DNA from: Ahaetulla prasina | Taxonomy: Eukaryota > Chordata > Lepidosauria > Squamata > Colubridae | Assembly: GCF_028640845.1 (NCBI RefSeq) | Contig: NC_080546.1 | Span: 67,361,205-67,425,204, forward strand | Direction: 5' to 3' | DNA: 64,000 nt | Shown here: positions 10,430 through 20,420 of the stretch, piece by piece | How the letters are laid out: the number at the start of each line of letters is the position of its first letter | How positions within the stretch are numbered: position 1 is the first letter of the stretch | Translations under genes and position numbers: made by a program | Notes under the pieces: model-generated | What the model was told of the DNA's origin: nothing | The model's database searches: none | What the model saw: only the letters and a program-made list of their open reading frames with translations

Positions 10430-11410
10430 ATGGCTTTTAAGCAAATAGTGCCAAAAGTCATTAAAAACTTTGAAATTTCCTCAGCTCAGATTCAAAAATT
10501 AAAAGAAGAAATTAAAAAGGAATTAAGAAATTCTTTACAGGAGTTTTTGGAGAGTCATTTTTTAGAAATAGATCAAAAATTTGATGAAATAGAGAAAGAG
10601 ATGTTGGATTTTAAGGAAGTGGTGGAAGAGCAGAAGAGGGAAATGAAAATGGTAAAGGATGCAATTGTGCAAATATTGAGCTCTGGTATTCAGATGGAGG
10701 ATGATCTTGCAGAAATTAATAAAGCTAATTTAGAGTTGCAAAGGAAAATAGAAGAAATTCAAAAAAATCAAAACAATTGGAACTTAGATAATAAGATGGA
10801 AGATATACAGGCAAAGGTAGATAGGGCAGATGAAGAAAGAGTAATATTACAATATAGATTAATGGAATATGCTATAAGGGTGAGGGGGTTGAAACAAAAT
10901 AGGAAGGAAAATTTAAAGGAGATTTTTACGCAAGCCTTTGCTTAGATAAAGGGTGTGGAGCTGGAAGATTTTGAGACTAATATTGAAAGAATTTATCGTG
11001 TTAATTCTTGGTGGGCAAGACAAAATAGAGTACCGAGGGATGTGGTTATTTATTTTACAACTAAAAAGGTTAGGTATGAAATTTTGCAAGCCTTTTATAA
11101 AAATAAATTTCAAATATTGGGACAAGATATAAAAATGATGAAGGAGATTCCTCCTAAAATGTTAAGAAAGAGAAGAGAATTTGCTTTTTTAGTGGATGAG
11201 TTTAAGAAACATCAGATATATTTTAGATGGGAAGTCCCAATGGGTTTGTCAGTGAATTTTAGAGGCAGAAAGTATTTTCTTAATTCAGTTATGAAAGCGA
11301 GACATTTTTATATTAATGTTTTAAAGAGTGGGAATCCTTTGTTGTTAGATGCTAGGTTAATTGGTTTGGAAATGATGGAAAATAGAATGGGAGAGGGGAG
11401 GAAAGTTTAA
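10430..11410 (+). pseudogene. L1-type ORF1 of the ORF1-only element
   Basis: 326 codons plus stop, with one in-frame TAG at 10943-10945 where related copies have Gln. The N-terminal half is a Lys/Glu-rich coiled coil. The middle carries the RRM-like core (ILQYRLMEYAIRVRGL, then RIYRVNSWWARQNRVPRD) and the C-terminal domain has LRKRREFAFLVDEFKKHQI. In L1 this protein is the RNA-binding trimeric chaperone. It stops after GEGRKV, without the roughly 80-residue extension of the other copies, and no ORF2 start follows. Confidence 0.87.
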
Positions 11411-12270
11411 GATGTGAATATGATGATTATGGTTAATTTATGGAATTGATTTGTTTAGGATATAAATTATAGGATTTTTGTTATTTGCTATTTGTATGGT
11501 ATAAATCTATGGGATGATATTATTCAATTGTGAAGGATGGAAAGTGAAATTTATGAATTTAGATAATGTGGATGTAATGATTTTAACTGCTTACTATTAT
11601 ATTGTGGATGTAGTTTAAATGATTATTTGTTTTAAATGATACGTTTATAGATAGTAAAAGTTATGAAGTTAAGCTGGAAATATTATATTTGAGAGATTTT
11701 ATTCGAAATGATATTTGATTGATGGAGTAATATTGGAAGATTGGATATTAAATCTTATGACAATTGAAGAAATATATAAATGATGAAAATTTGAATTTGA
11801 GAAGCTGAATTGTAAATTAAGAAATGGACTTATGAAATTTGAAGGAATATACAAGTGGGTGAAAAAAAATTGAACTTTAGAAGATGGATTAATTTTTAAA
11901 ATGGACTGTAAGAAGAACGGACATTAAATGTTATGGCAATTGAAGAAATATATAAGTGATAAAAATTTGAGTTCGAGAAGATGGACTGTAATTTGAGAAA
12001 TGGACTTATGAAATTTGAAGGAATGGAAGTGGAAAAAAATTGAATTTGAGAAGATGGATTAATTTTAAAAATGGACTGTAAGAAGAAGTAATATGTGAAG
12101 TTGGTATTGCTTCTCTTCTTTTCTTTTTTTTAATTATTTTTTCCTATCTTTTTATTTTTATTGTGAGGGGATCTAAAGTTTTAAATTTTTAAAGGTGGGA
12201 GATTATGTATATTTTGTATACGTTGGTTTGTGATTGTTGGTCATAATACCCGGTATTTGCTCTGGGAAGT
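11411..12270 (+). repeat. A-rich non-coding body replacing ORF2
   Basis: Partly repetitive: segments with GAAATGGACTTATGAAATTTGAAGG occur near 11820 and 12000, and AATGGACTGTAAGAAGAA near 11900 and 12070, a period of about 175-180 bp. No L1 ORF2 motif is visible in any frame. It may be expanded 3' UTR or unrelated captured DNA. Confidence 0.7.
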
Positions 12271-12271
12271 C

Positions 12272-12310
12272 TGGGGGGGGAAGGGGGAGGAGAGGGGGAA
12301 GGGGGGGGAA
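12272..12310 (+). repeat. G-rich tract of L1-type 3' UTR
   Basis: Several G runs follow GGGAAGTC, matching the position and flanks of G-rich tracts at 38598-38665 and 49109-49168 in two L1 copies. This links the element's 3' end to L1. Confidence 0.8.
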
Positions 12311-12726
12311 ATGATACATGGATTGATTATTAATGTACAGTAATTTTTGAAGATATGAAATTAAAATTTTTTAAATGATATTGGGGATGCTCGACTGTCA
12401 TTTCAGGAAGAAAAGGAGAGAGGAGTAGGAGGGAAGAAAGGAGGTAGGAATGAGTAGAGAAGGAGGAGGGGAATAAGAAGGTTAGATAGGGTGGAAGAAG
12501 GGAGGAGTGGAGAAGGAGGAGAGGAAGTAGTAAAGTGAAGGAGATGAAGGATGGGAAAGTAGTAGAGGGTAGAGAGGGAGGTTGTGAAGAAAGGAAGTGG
12601 CAATCGGGCAGGCCTGAATCAGTAATAAATAAAAATTAATGATTAATGATGGATAATAGTTTGTACATAAATATGATGTTGGAAAATGGAAATAAAAATT
12701 ATTTATAAAAAAAAAACATTGCGGCC

Positions 12727-12973
12727 ACACACGCTGAGGAAATATCCTCTTTTCCTCGAACTGGGCAGGTCAGCTAGATCTCCAGCTTGTAGATAACATT
12801 CGAATTGTTCAAGAAATGTATCCCACATCTCAGCGGCCGGCTTTCTACTGAGCGAAAACAGGCTGGGTGGCCATTCTAAATGATTGAGGTGGCTGACAGC
12901 ACCACTCAGCTAATTTGCTTGCCCCGGGTAATTGTTGTGCCACTGGCCCTCAGTATCCCATCCTCGTCGCCAG
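12727..12973 (-). pseudogene. Gypsy 1 gag N-terminus and primer-binding region
   Basis: The minus strand encodes gag up to the L1 breakpoint, including WDTFLEQFECYL and RKRGYFLSVCG, aligning with Gypsy 2 gag near its start. A candidate ATG lies at 12826-12828, but the open frame extends further upstream. Next to the 5' LTR the minus strand begins CTGGCGACGAGGATGGGAT, close to Gypsy 2's TTGGTGACAAGGATGGGAT, so both probably use the same primer tRNA, which I cannot name. Confidence 0.8.
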
Positions 12974-13271
12974 TGCTGAATACTGGGTAATGGACACAGC
13001 TGAGGCCAGACTGAAGGCAACAACAACTTTATTTAAGGCGCAAACGCGCTAACTCGAACGGCAGCAAAAAACAGAAACTTCAGTTGAAAAACGGCTGAGA
13101 ACCACGGGGGAGCCATCTAACAGCTCTTATATATGCGAGCTGTCAGTTGGCTCCCCCAATCGCAACGGCTCAGGTTTCCCACTGTTTTAGTCTCCGTGCG
13201 TCTTGGCCAATCAGCATTGACTTGCTGATTAGCTAGGCTGGAGCCCCAGCCGTAACGCTGAGGACATAACA
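12974..13271 (-). repeat. 5' LTR of Gypsy 1
   Basis: 298 bp, same length as the partner LTR at 5541-5838. Followed by the target duplication GAAAC at 13272-13276 and then the resumed CR1 sequence. Confidence 0.93.
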
Positions 13272-13342
13272 GAAACTGAAACAGAAGAAGAATGGTACCA
13301 AGAATTGGGTATGTCCAGTTTAGTGAAAAGATGGACTCAGAG
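13272..13342 (+). pseudogene. CR1-family LINE RT, piece 4 of 4
   Basis: Beyond the Gypsy, the CR1 frame of piece 3 continues for about 20 codons with the ELGMSSLVKRW segment, which corresponds to the CR1 motif ELGLFSLEKRR. It ends at a hAT-type terminus at 13343. Confidence 0.75.
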
Positions 13343-13440
13343 CAGGGGTGAAATACTCCCGGTTAGGACCGGATCACCTGATCCGGTAGCGATGGTGGCA
13401 GGTGGTTCGGAGAACCAGTAGCAAAAATCCCAAAATATAT
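13343..13440. mobile_element. hAT-type left terminus, second copy
   Basis: Starts CAGGGGTGAAAT and matches the first ~90 bases of the element at 2871. I cannot find a matching right end or a second copy of the preceding 8 bases ACTCAGAG, so it is truncated or diverged. Confidence 0.6.
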
Positions 13441-13869
13441 TTTGTATATTTATGAATTACATAAATATTTTTTAGAGTTAGAGTTCCTATTTTTTAACAA
13501 AATTATTTAATGTACCTCCACCTTATGAGATACTCAATGATAAATTTGCAGTTGATTCATGTTTTATGCTGGAATGTGCAGTGCTTCAGGATAGAAGGGG
13601 GAAAGGGTATTTTGACAATGTCAAATGTATGCAGAGCAAAAAAAATCACAACCTCATAAACACAGACTGATTCTTATGAACAGTAATAATTATTGCCTTC
13701 TGTTGCAGATCCCTTCTTGCTGTCCCCCCTTTTCCTGCTCACTGGTGAGTCCCTGCCATGGAAAACAGACAGCACCCAGGAATTCCTCCTTTAGTACCCC
13801 TTAGGATCATAGTCATGGCCCTCCTCACACAAGATATAAAATATAAATATAAAATATAAAAGATCACTA
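13441..13869. other. Unassigned stretch
   Basis: AT-rich sequence with no gene or repeat I recognise. It could be the body of the hAT-like element that starts at 13343. Confidence 0.4.
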
Positions 13870-14232
13870 CATCTCTACAGAAATATACAAAACCAAGGAT
13901 GAAAACCTCCTAGAATCCATGTGGGTCAATATAAAAGTGGGAAAATGACATATGATATTGCTATAGGTGTATACTACAGGCCATTCAACCAAGCAGAAGA
14001 AATAGATGATTTCTTTGCTAATCAATTAACAAATGTATGTAGGAAACATACCACAGTAGAAATGAAAGACTGTAACTGCCCTGGAGACAGTCTCAACTGC
14101 GAGACCAACTCTGCAGCAAGTGGGAGATCAAACAGATTCCTAACCAACCTAGCTGACAACTTTGTCATCCAAATGGTAGAGGAGGAAACTAGAGGAAAAG
14201 CTATCTTGGACCTAATTCTTACTAATAGAGAA
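13870..14232 (+). pseudogene. CR1-family LINE endonuclease fragment, left half
   Basis: The translation includes VYYRPFNQAEEIDDFF, then RFLTNLADNFVIQMV, then GKAILDLILTNRE, the C-terminal part of the CR1 AP-endonuclease. It stops at 14232 where a solo LTR enters, and resumes in frame at 21721. The usual GDFN box is degraded to KDCN. Confidence 0.8.
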
Positions 14233-14429
14233 TGTCAGATCCCATATATTTCTATTGGAATGCTGGCATTCTGGTGGGAAGGGGGAGGACTGGAGGGATC
14301 TCTATATGAAGTTTCTGTTTCTATTTCCTGCTTTGGTGTGTTGTGAGTTTCCATTTCCTGCATTGCTGTACTGTGGGAGGGGTTTTGTTTGCACTGCTTT
14401 AAATTGCTGTTTTTAAATGGGAAAATTTA
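14233..14429. mobile_element. Solo LTR, left part (split by pogo-type element)
   Basis: Starts TGTCAGATCCC at 14233 and, after the internal insertion, ends ACACCTTACA at 21720. It is flanked by GAGAA duplications at 14228-14232 and 21721-21725. Both flanks are one CR1 reading frame, so a single ~315-bp LTR without internal coding region sits in CR1. The ERV or Gypsy family is not identified. Confidence 0.8.
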
Positions 14430-14709
14430 CCATATTTTTTGGAGTATAAGACGCACCTTTTTACACCCCAAAAGAGGGTAAAAATCTGGGTGCGTCTTAT
14501 ACTCCAAATTTAGCCCTGCTCACCCACCAGCCCGCACCCTTTGGACATTTTTGACCTCCGCGTGTCGCATTTTCGGTCAGTTCCAGGTCCACCATCTCGC
14601 ATACTGTGTGGGGAGTGTTGGGGCACAGCCTGAGGAATGAACCTTTTTGGGACGGTCTGGGGGTGGGGGAATCTGTCCAGTGGCTTTGGCGAACAAGGCG
14701 GACCCCATG
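14430..14709. mobile_element. Palindromic pogo-type element, left part
   Basis: Starts CCATATTTTTTGGAGTATAA after a TA dinucleotide (14428-14429). The far end at 21604 is the inverted counterpart. The terminus matches the end of a fragment with pogo-like transposase at 59726, hence the assignment to Tc1/mariner-pogo. The internal sequence is a large imperfect palindrome. Gypsy 2 interrupts it at 14715. Confidence 0.75.
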
Positions 14710-14714
14710 CTTTG

Positions 14715-14903
14715 TGTAATGTATTTGAATTTTTGGAGGGAAATTTGGGCAGGAAAATACACGTTCCTGATTGGCTGGTGCCCCAGCCAAAACACTATAT
14801 AAAGAGAGATGTTTGCCTATTGTTTTTGCTGGGTTCTCACAATAAACCAAAGAGCTGTTGTCACTAAGATCATCTCCTGCCTCTTCATTGCCCAGACTTA
14901 ACA
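14715..14903 (+). repeat. 5' LTR of Gypsy 2
   Basis: 189 bp. CTATATAAAGAG (about 14793-14804) is a TATA-type promoter and CAATAAACC (about 14839-14847) carries the polyadenylation signal. Four transitions separate it from the 3' LTR. Confidence 0.94.
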
Positions 14904-15006
14904 TTGGTGACAAGGATGGGATCTTGAGGGCAGTGAGACTAGGAAAAGAGCTGAAAGAGCAATTTAGTTTCAAACCCAGCCAGTTGTTGAGGGCGGCTAC
15001 ATAGCA

Positions 15007-15894
15007 ATGTCTAGCTATACCTCGCCAGCACCATTCGAACCAGCCAAAGAGAAATGGGGGTCATACATGGCTCGCTTCGAGTGTTTCCTCGAGGCGAATG
15101 AACTGCAAGGAGTATCGGATAATCGGAAGCGTGCATACTTCCTGAGCCACTGCGGACCAGAAGTCTTCGATACCGCCGAATCACTGTCAGAACCAACGCC
15201 GGTACAGTCGGTACCGTGGCCCGTGCTCCAGACAACATTCCGAGTGCACTACGCCCCAGTGCTATCGAAGATCGTGCAATGTTTTGAACTGAGGCAGAGA
15301 GTTCAACGCAAGGGCGAATCGATCAGCATGTACATGGCCGCCTTGAGAAAAACTGCGACCCACTGTGAGTATTGGGATTTGGAGGACACACTACTAGAAC
15401 AACTCATTTGCGGGGTCCGGGACATCCGACTACAGAGGCGGCTACTATCAAAAAGCAACCTGACCCTAACGATAGCCCTAGATGAGGCCAGAGCACACGA
15501 GATGTCCACCAAAGCGGCTGAAACTTTGCAAAAGCCGAACACGCCAAATTCCTCAGCGAAAGCGACACCAGTCCACAGCGAGGAAATCCAGGCAGAATGG
15601 GAAGGTGAAGATGAGGAAGAGGTTTTCCAGACCGGGAAACCAGAGAGGAGTGACCGCGACGAGTGTGTGAGTTGCGGAGGCCAACATCAGCGACAGAACT
15701 GCCGATTTAAAGATGCCATTTGTCGAAGGTGTGAAAAGAAAGGACACCTAGCTCAAGTTTGTCGAGCTACCAACCATGCCGCCAGAAATTCAGGACTGAA
15801 TTCAAACCGGCCAATCAGCAAAACCCCAGTTTTGCGAGACGACCAGCGATTGGGCCATTCAAAAAAGGCACGAAGTCTAACCACACAACTGTAA
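15007..15894 (+). pseudogene. Gypsy 2 gag
   Basis: 295-codon open frame starting MSSYTSPAPFEP, the first ATG after the leader. Capsid-like part with FECFLEANELQ and QRKGESISMYMAALRK. Zinc knuckles CX2CX3HX4C and CX2CX4HX4C lie at about residues 219-247. The frame is intact, but the last ~45 codons overlap the protease frame (from 15759) in another frame. Gag packages the element RNA in the particle. Confidence 0.9.
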
Positions 15895-16484
15895 GAGTGG
15901 GCCATGCGTCAACACGACTGGAGAAAAAGATATTTACAAGGACCTGCATAGAAGGGGTATCGTGCAAAATGGAGGTGGACACCGGATCATCAATTACGAT
16001 TATGGCATGGGACACAATTACCAAGAATCTTCCAAAAATCGCAAAGCGCCAACTGCAGCCTCAGAAGCTGAGAGTACAAGACTACCAGGGAAACCGAATC
16101 CCTTTCTGAGGTACCAGTACGGTTCGAGTTAGGTATGGACGGTTCAACAAATCCCTACCGATCACCATAGTCGATGGAAACCTGCCCAGTCTGCTGGGTC
16201 TCAATTGGTTCCGGGCCCTAGAAATGGGCATCACTGGAGTTCACAGCGTCGGCGGGACCCAAAGGAGGAGCTGTTGCAAGAATTTGAGGACGTTTTCCAA
16301 GACAACCTGGGCAAGTATGTGGGGACTCCCATTTCATTTAATTTAGACCAACAAGTAGCCCCAATTAGACTGAAGGCGAGGAGGGTTCCGTTCCCTAAAG
16401 CCCAAGATTGATAAAGAACTGGACAAATTAGTAAACCAGGGCATCCTAGTCCCAGTTGACCACGCAAAGTGGGATACACCAATA
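15759..16484 (+). pseudogene. Gypsy 2 protease and pol N-terminus
   Basis: The frame at 15759-16109 contains the aspartic protease box DTGSS (about 15978) and stops at 16109. The following pol N-terminal sequence is recognisable in shifted frames, for example EELLQEFEDVFQDNLGKYVG at about 16268, then FNLDQQVAPIRLKARRVPF up to 16411. At least two frameshifts separate protease from RT. Confidence 0.82.
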
Positions 16485-17070
16485 GTGACCCCAGTCAAGC
16501 CAGATGGGTCCATCCGCATTTGTGCTGACTATAAGGCAACGCTTAACAAAGCATTACAAAAGAGTGCTTACCCAGTCCCCATAGTCCAACATCTGCTGCA
16601 CTCGTTAGGACCGGGACAAATCTTTGCCAAACTTGATTTAGCTCAGGCTTATCAACAGTTGCCGGTTGACAGCGAAACAGCCGAAGCCCAAACAATTGTC
16701 ACGCATAGGGGTGCCTTTAAATGCACCCGACTACAATTTGGGGTTAATGTAGCCCCTGGACTATTCCAAAACCTAATGGAACGGCTCTTGCAGGGTCTAC
16801 CGGGAGTCGTCCTCTATTTTGACGATGTGTTGGTGTTGGCCAGAGATTTAGGGGAACTAAGAGATAAATTGCGAAGGGTTTTAGAAATTTTTAGAACTGC
16901 GGGATTTAAGGTCAAGCTTAACAAATGCCAAATCGGAGTAGAGTCCATTGAATTCTTGGGATATCGTATAGATAAGGATGGCATCCATCCAACAGAAAGC
17001 AAGGTGCGAGCAATAAGGAAGGCTCCACCCCCAAAAAACAAAGCGGAGTTACAAGCATTTTTGGGACTAT
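16412..17070 (+). pseudogene. Gypsy 2 reverse transcriptase
   Basis: From 16485 the frame reads PDGSIRICADYKATLNKAL, LDLAQAYQQLPVD, FGVNVAPGLFQ, the intact catalytic box VVLYFDDVLVLA and FLGYRIDKDGIHP. It reaches LQAFLGL and is cut by a CR1 insertion; the reading resumes at 18191. Unlike Gypsy 1, the YFDD box is preserved. Confidence 0.92.
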
Positions 17071-18190
17071 TTATTTATTTATTTATTTATTAATTAAACT
17101 TTTATACCGCCCTTCTCCCGAAGGACTCAGGGCGGTGTACAGCCAAGATAAAAAGCAATAAGTATACAAAGTTAAAAATCAATTTAAAATACCTATTCAA
17201 TAGTGGCTGAATTAAAACCGTCAAATAGACCAACCTAAAATACCCCATATAAAATTACAGAAGATTTAAAAATTTAAAATTTAAAATTTAGAAATTAAAA
17301 AAATCTAAAAAATCAGTCCAGTCCCGCTTGAATGAATAAATGAGTTTTTAATTCCCGACGAAAGGTCCGAAGGTCAGATATTTGGCGCAAACCGGGGGGA
17401 AGGTCGTTCCAGAGAGTAGGTGCTCCAACAGAGAAGGCCCTTCCCCTGGAGGCTGCCAGCCGGCATTGCTTGGCGGACGGCACCCTGAGAAGACCCTCTC
17501 TGTGAGAGCGTACGGGTCGATGGGAGGCATAAGGTAACAGCAGGCGGTCCTGTAAGTACCCAGGCCCTAAGCCATGGAGCGCTTTAAAGGTGGTAACCAG
17601 AACCTTGAAGCGCACCCGAAAGACTACAGGTAGCCAGTGCAGACTGCGCAGGAGTGGTGTTACCCGGGAGCAACGTGGTGCTCCCTCAATCACCCGCGCA
17701 GCTGCATTCTGGACTAGCTGAAGTCTCCGGGTGCACCTCAGGGGTAGCCCCATGTAGAGAGCATTGCAATAATCCAGGCGAGAAGTGACGAGAGCATGAG
17801 TGACCGTGCATAAGGCATCCCGGTCCAGAAAGGGGCGCAACTGGCGAACCAGGCGGACCTGGTAAAAAGCTCTCCTGGAGATGGCCGCCACATGGTCTTC
17901 AAATGACAGCCGTCCATCCAGGAGAACGCCCAAGTTGCGCACCCTTTCCGTCGGGGCCAATGACTCACCCCCAACAGTCAGCTGCGGTTGCAGCTGACTG
18001 TACCGAGATGCCGGCATCCACAGCCACTCCGTCTTGGATGGATTGAGTCTGAGTCTGTTTCTCCCCATCCAGACCCGTACGGCCTCCAGGCAACGGGACA
18101 GCACTTCGACAGCTTCGCTGGGGTGGCCTGGGGTGGAGAAGTACAGCTGAGTATCATCAGCGTACAGATGATAGCTCACCTCACCTCATA
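17071..18190 (-). mobile_element. CR1 LINE 3' end nested in Gypsy 2 pol
   Basis: The 3' tail is an ATTT-type repeat (17071-17091 on plus), followed by the conserved 3' UTR hairpin with CGCCCTTCTCCCGAAGGACT. The minus strand encodes 288 codons (17313-18179): YADDTQLYFSTPGHP (catalytic motif), RNLGVLLDGRLSFEDHV, then SRLDYCNALYMGLP, ending FRRELKTHLFIQAGLD. It is 5'-truncated but intact in frame. It inserted between codons of Gypsy 2 RT, so it is younger than that element. Confidence 0.93.
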
Positions 18191-19015
18191 TTAAACTTCT
18201 ATGCAGTTTTCTTAAAAGATAAAGCAACTGTGGCTGAACCACTTCACAGGCTGCTAGCAAAAAACTCTGTGTGGACTTGGGGCAGGGCTGAGGTAGCAGC
18301 GTTTGAAGCTGTTAAGAAACTATTGTCTAGCGACAGCCTTCTAATACAATACAATGGGACTTTACCTCTATTATTGGTATGCGATGCTTCACCCTATGGA
18401 GTAGGAGCCGTCCTCAGCCACAAATTACCTAATGGGACAGAAGCCCCAATTGCTTACTTTTCCCTCACCTTATCAGGGGCAGAAAGAAACTATAGTCAAC
18501 TGGATCGGGAAGCACTAGCTATAGTTTCGGGCATGAAAAAATTTCACAAATATCTGTTTGGGAGGCAGTTTGAAATCATCACGGACCATAGACCATTGTT
18601 AGGTCTCTTGGCAGGAGACCGCCTGACACCAGTTGCATTGTCTCCCAGACTGACCCGGTGGACTATATTCCTGGCAGCATACTCTTACCATCTGACTCAC
18701 CGGCCTGGCAAAGATTTGGGACATGCAGACGGTCTAAGCAGTTGTCCTTTGCCAGACACAATTCAAGACCCAACCCCGGGAACGCCGGTTTTATTAATTG
18801 ACTCTTTGGACTCTGGCCCTGTCACTTCTGCCAAAGTGGCTAAGGCATCTTACAAAGATATTGTCGTCCGTACAGTAATTGGCTGGGTGCAGAGGGGATG
18901 GCCCGTTGCACCAGGTGAAAAGTTTAAAGAATTCACAAAAAAGCGTTTGGAATTGTCGGTACAAGGGGGTTGTTTGTTATGGGGGGATAGAGTGGTGATT
19001 CCGTCAAAATTATGA
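18191..19015 (+). pseudogene. Gypsy 2 RT end and RNase H
   Basis: Resumes with AEPLHRLLAKNSVWTWG, then the RNase H core LLVCDASPYGVGAVLSH, NYSQLDREALAIVSG and IITDHRPLLGLLAGDR. Its catalytic Asp and Glu residues are visible. A TGA at 19013 interrupts the link to integrase. Confidence 0.92.
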
Positions 19016-20175
19016 GGGCATGTTTTAGAATTGTTACATGTGGGACATCCCGGAATTGTGAGAATGAAAAGTCTAGCAAGGAGCTATGTGTGGTGGCCAC
19101 AAATGGACAAAGACATTAGCGACCGGGTAGGAAAATGCCAAGCTTGCCAAGAATCTAGACCGTTACCCCCTACAGCCCCAGTAAGAGAGTGGGAAAAATC
19201 CCAGGGACCTTGGTCAAAAACCCACATAGATTTTGCGGGACCATTTCACGGACAAACATTCCTGATCGTTGTAGATGCCTACTGAAAGTGGTTGGAGATA
19301 ATCTTAATGAAAACCACAACAGCAGAAGCCGTAATTAAAGTTTTACGGCAACTATTTGTGACACACGGGTTGCCGGACACTCTTGTGTCAGACAATGGGC
19401 CGCAATTCACGGCGACTCAATTCGAGGGGTACTTGGCCAAGGTGGGCATCCGCCATTCCATCCGGCTACAAATGGCCTTGCAGAACGTTTTGTGCGCAGT
19501 GCCAAGGAGGCATTAGCGAGAATTAGCCCAGGAGATTGGCAAACCAAAATTGACACTTTCCTGGCAGCGCAACATGGGAGACCCTGCGTAGCCACCGGCC
19601 GTAGCCCAGCCAAACTATTGATGGGGAGGAGGCTCCGGTGCCCCTTAGATAGACTGAATCCGACATACTCCCCTGATGGGTATCCAGCAACAAGGGACAA
19701 AACCAGAATAATGATATGCGGTGACCTTGTGTGGGCATACAACTACAGTGAAGGTCCCTCGTGGTTGGGGGGAACAATCTTAGGGGTAACCGGCCCCAAA
19801 TCATATTTAGTGGACATGGGGGATGGCAGAGTTTGGAAACGCCACATAGACCAATTACGAAAAAGATCTTAAACAGAGTTAGACACCAAACAACCAGGCC
19901 CTGACTACCAAACATTTGAACCAACAGCTAGCTCAAACCCGGGGCGAATGGAGGACTTATCTGAAGATGGAGAAGTCCAGCAACACTGCACGATTCCTCC
20001 CGAAGACAGCAGGGACGACTCTGCTAATAATCCAGGGTCAGAGGGCCCAAGGGAGGAGCTGGGAGGAGCAGAAAGTCCCTCCGACCAGCTCGACTCCCCT
20101 TCAGGGAATGAATTGCGCAGGTCAGAGAGAGTTAGGAGACGCCCTGTCTACCTGCGTGACTATGTGTGTAAATAA
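19016..20175 (+). pseudogene. Gypsy 2 integrase and C-terminal tail
   Basis: HHCC zinc finger around HVGHPGIVRMK and KCQACQES (about 19035-19155). Catalytic core: Asp in HIDFAGPFHGQ, a TGA stop at 19283-19285 in place of an expected Arg or Ser codon, Asp in VSDNGPQF, then a frameshift near 19460 just before the Glu region. The tail (19492-19872) ends WKRHIDQLRKRS. A further open stretch (19948-20175) ends RRSERVRRRPVYLRDYVCK, similar to the Gypsy 1 tail. No chromodomain is visible. Confidence 0.88.
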
Positions 20176-20211
20176 CATGTAAATATTATGCAAATAGTGC
20201 CTAAGTGTCTT

Positions 20212-20226
20212 CTGGGAGGGGAGGAG
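20212..20226 (+). promoter_or_regulatory. Polypurine tract of Gypsy 2
   Basis: GGGAGGGGAGGAG directly precedes the 3' LTR at 20227, the normal plus-strand priming site. Confidence 0.8.
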
Positions 20227-20415
20227 TGTAATGTATTTGAATTTTTGGAGGGAAATTTGGGTGGGAAAATACACGTTCCTGATTGGCTGGTGCCCCAGCC
20301 AAAACACTATATAAAGAGAGATGTTTGCCTATTGTTTTTGCTGGGTTCTCACAATAAACCAAAGAGCTGTTGTCACTAAGATCGTCTCCTGCCTCTTCAT
20401 TGCTCAGACTTAACA
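20227..20415 (+). repeat. 3' LTR of Gypsy 2
   Basis: 189 bp, same length as the 5' LTR, followed by the duplicated CTTTG at 20416-20420. Confidence 0.94.
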
Positions 20416-20420
20416 CTTTG

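Larger units (their letters stand above)
9777..12711 (+). mobile_element. L1-derived element with ORF1 but no ORF2 (HAL1-like)
   Basis: It starts AGACTTCCGGT, like the L1 at 60532, and ends in an A-rich tail. It is flanked by 15-bp target duplications AAAAACATTGYGGCC (9762-9776, 12712-12726, one mismatch). It has an L1-type 5' leader, ORF1 and a G-rich 3' region, but no endonuclease or RT. Between ORF1 and the G-rich tract lie about 860 bases of A-rich, partly repeated sequence. This matches the layout of mammalian half-L1 (HAL1) elements; use of L1 machinery in trans is inferred. It lies in Gypsy 1 gag and is therefore younger than that Gypsy. Confidence 0.85.
5541..13271 (-). mobile_element. 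Gypsy LTR retrotransposon 1, with nested L1 derivative
   Basis: Two 298-bp LTRs (5541-5838 and 12974-13271) have TG...CA ends, and GAAAC duplications flank the whole (5536-5540, 13272-13276). The order on the minus strand is LTR, primer-binding region, gag, protease, RT, RNase H, integrase, polypurine tract, LTR. Gag is split by a 2.9-kb L1-derived insertion (9777-12711). Excluding that and its target copy, the element is about 4.8 kb. It is related to Gypsy 2 at 14715, sharing gag, pol and the sequence after the 5' LTR. Frameshifts and an RT active-site change show it is inactive. Confidence 0.93.
14715..20415 (+). mobile_element. Gypsy LTR retrotransposon 2, with nested CR1
   Basis: LTRs of 189 bp at 14715-14903 and 20227-20415 have TG...CA ends, and CTTTG duplications flank the element (14710-14714, 20416-20420). 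The order is LTR, primer-binding region TTGGTGACAAGG, gag, protease, RT, RNase H, integrase, purine tract, LTR. A minus-strand CR1 3' end (about 17071-18190) splits pol. The LTRs differ at only four sites by eye, so it is younger than Gypsy 1. Frameshifts and stops make it defective. Confidence 0.95.

Noticed and set aside
12403..12730. Minus-strand Pro/Ser/Leu-rich frames
   Set aside because: Antisense of the purine-rich L1-type 3' region.
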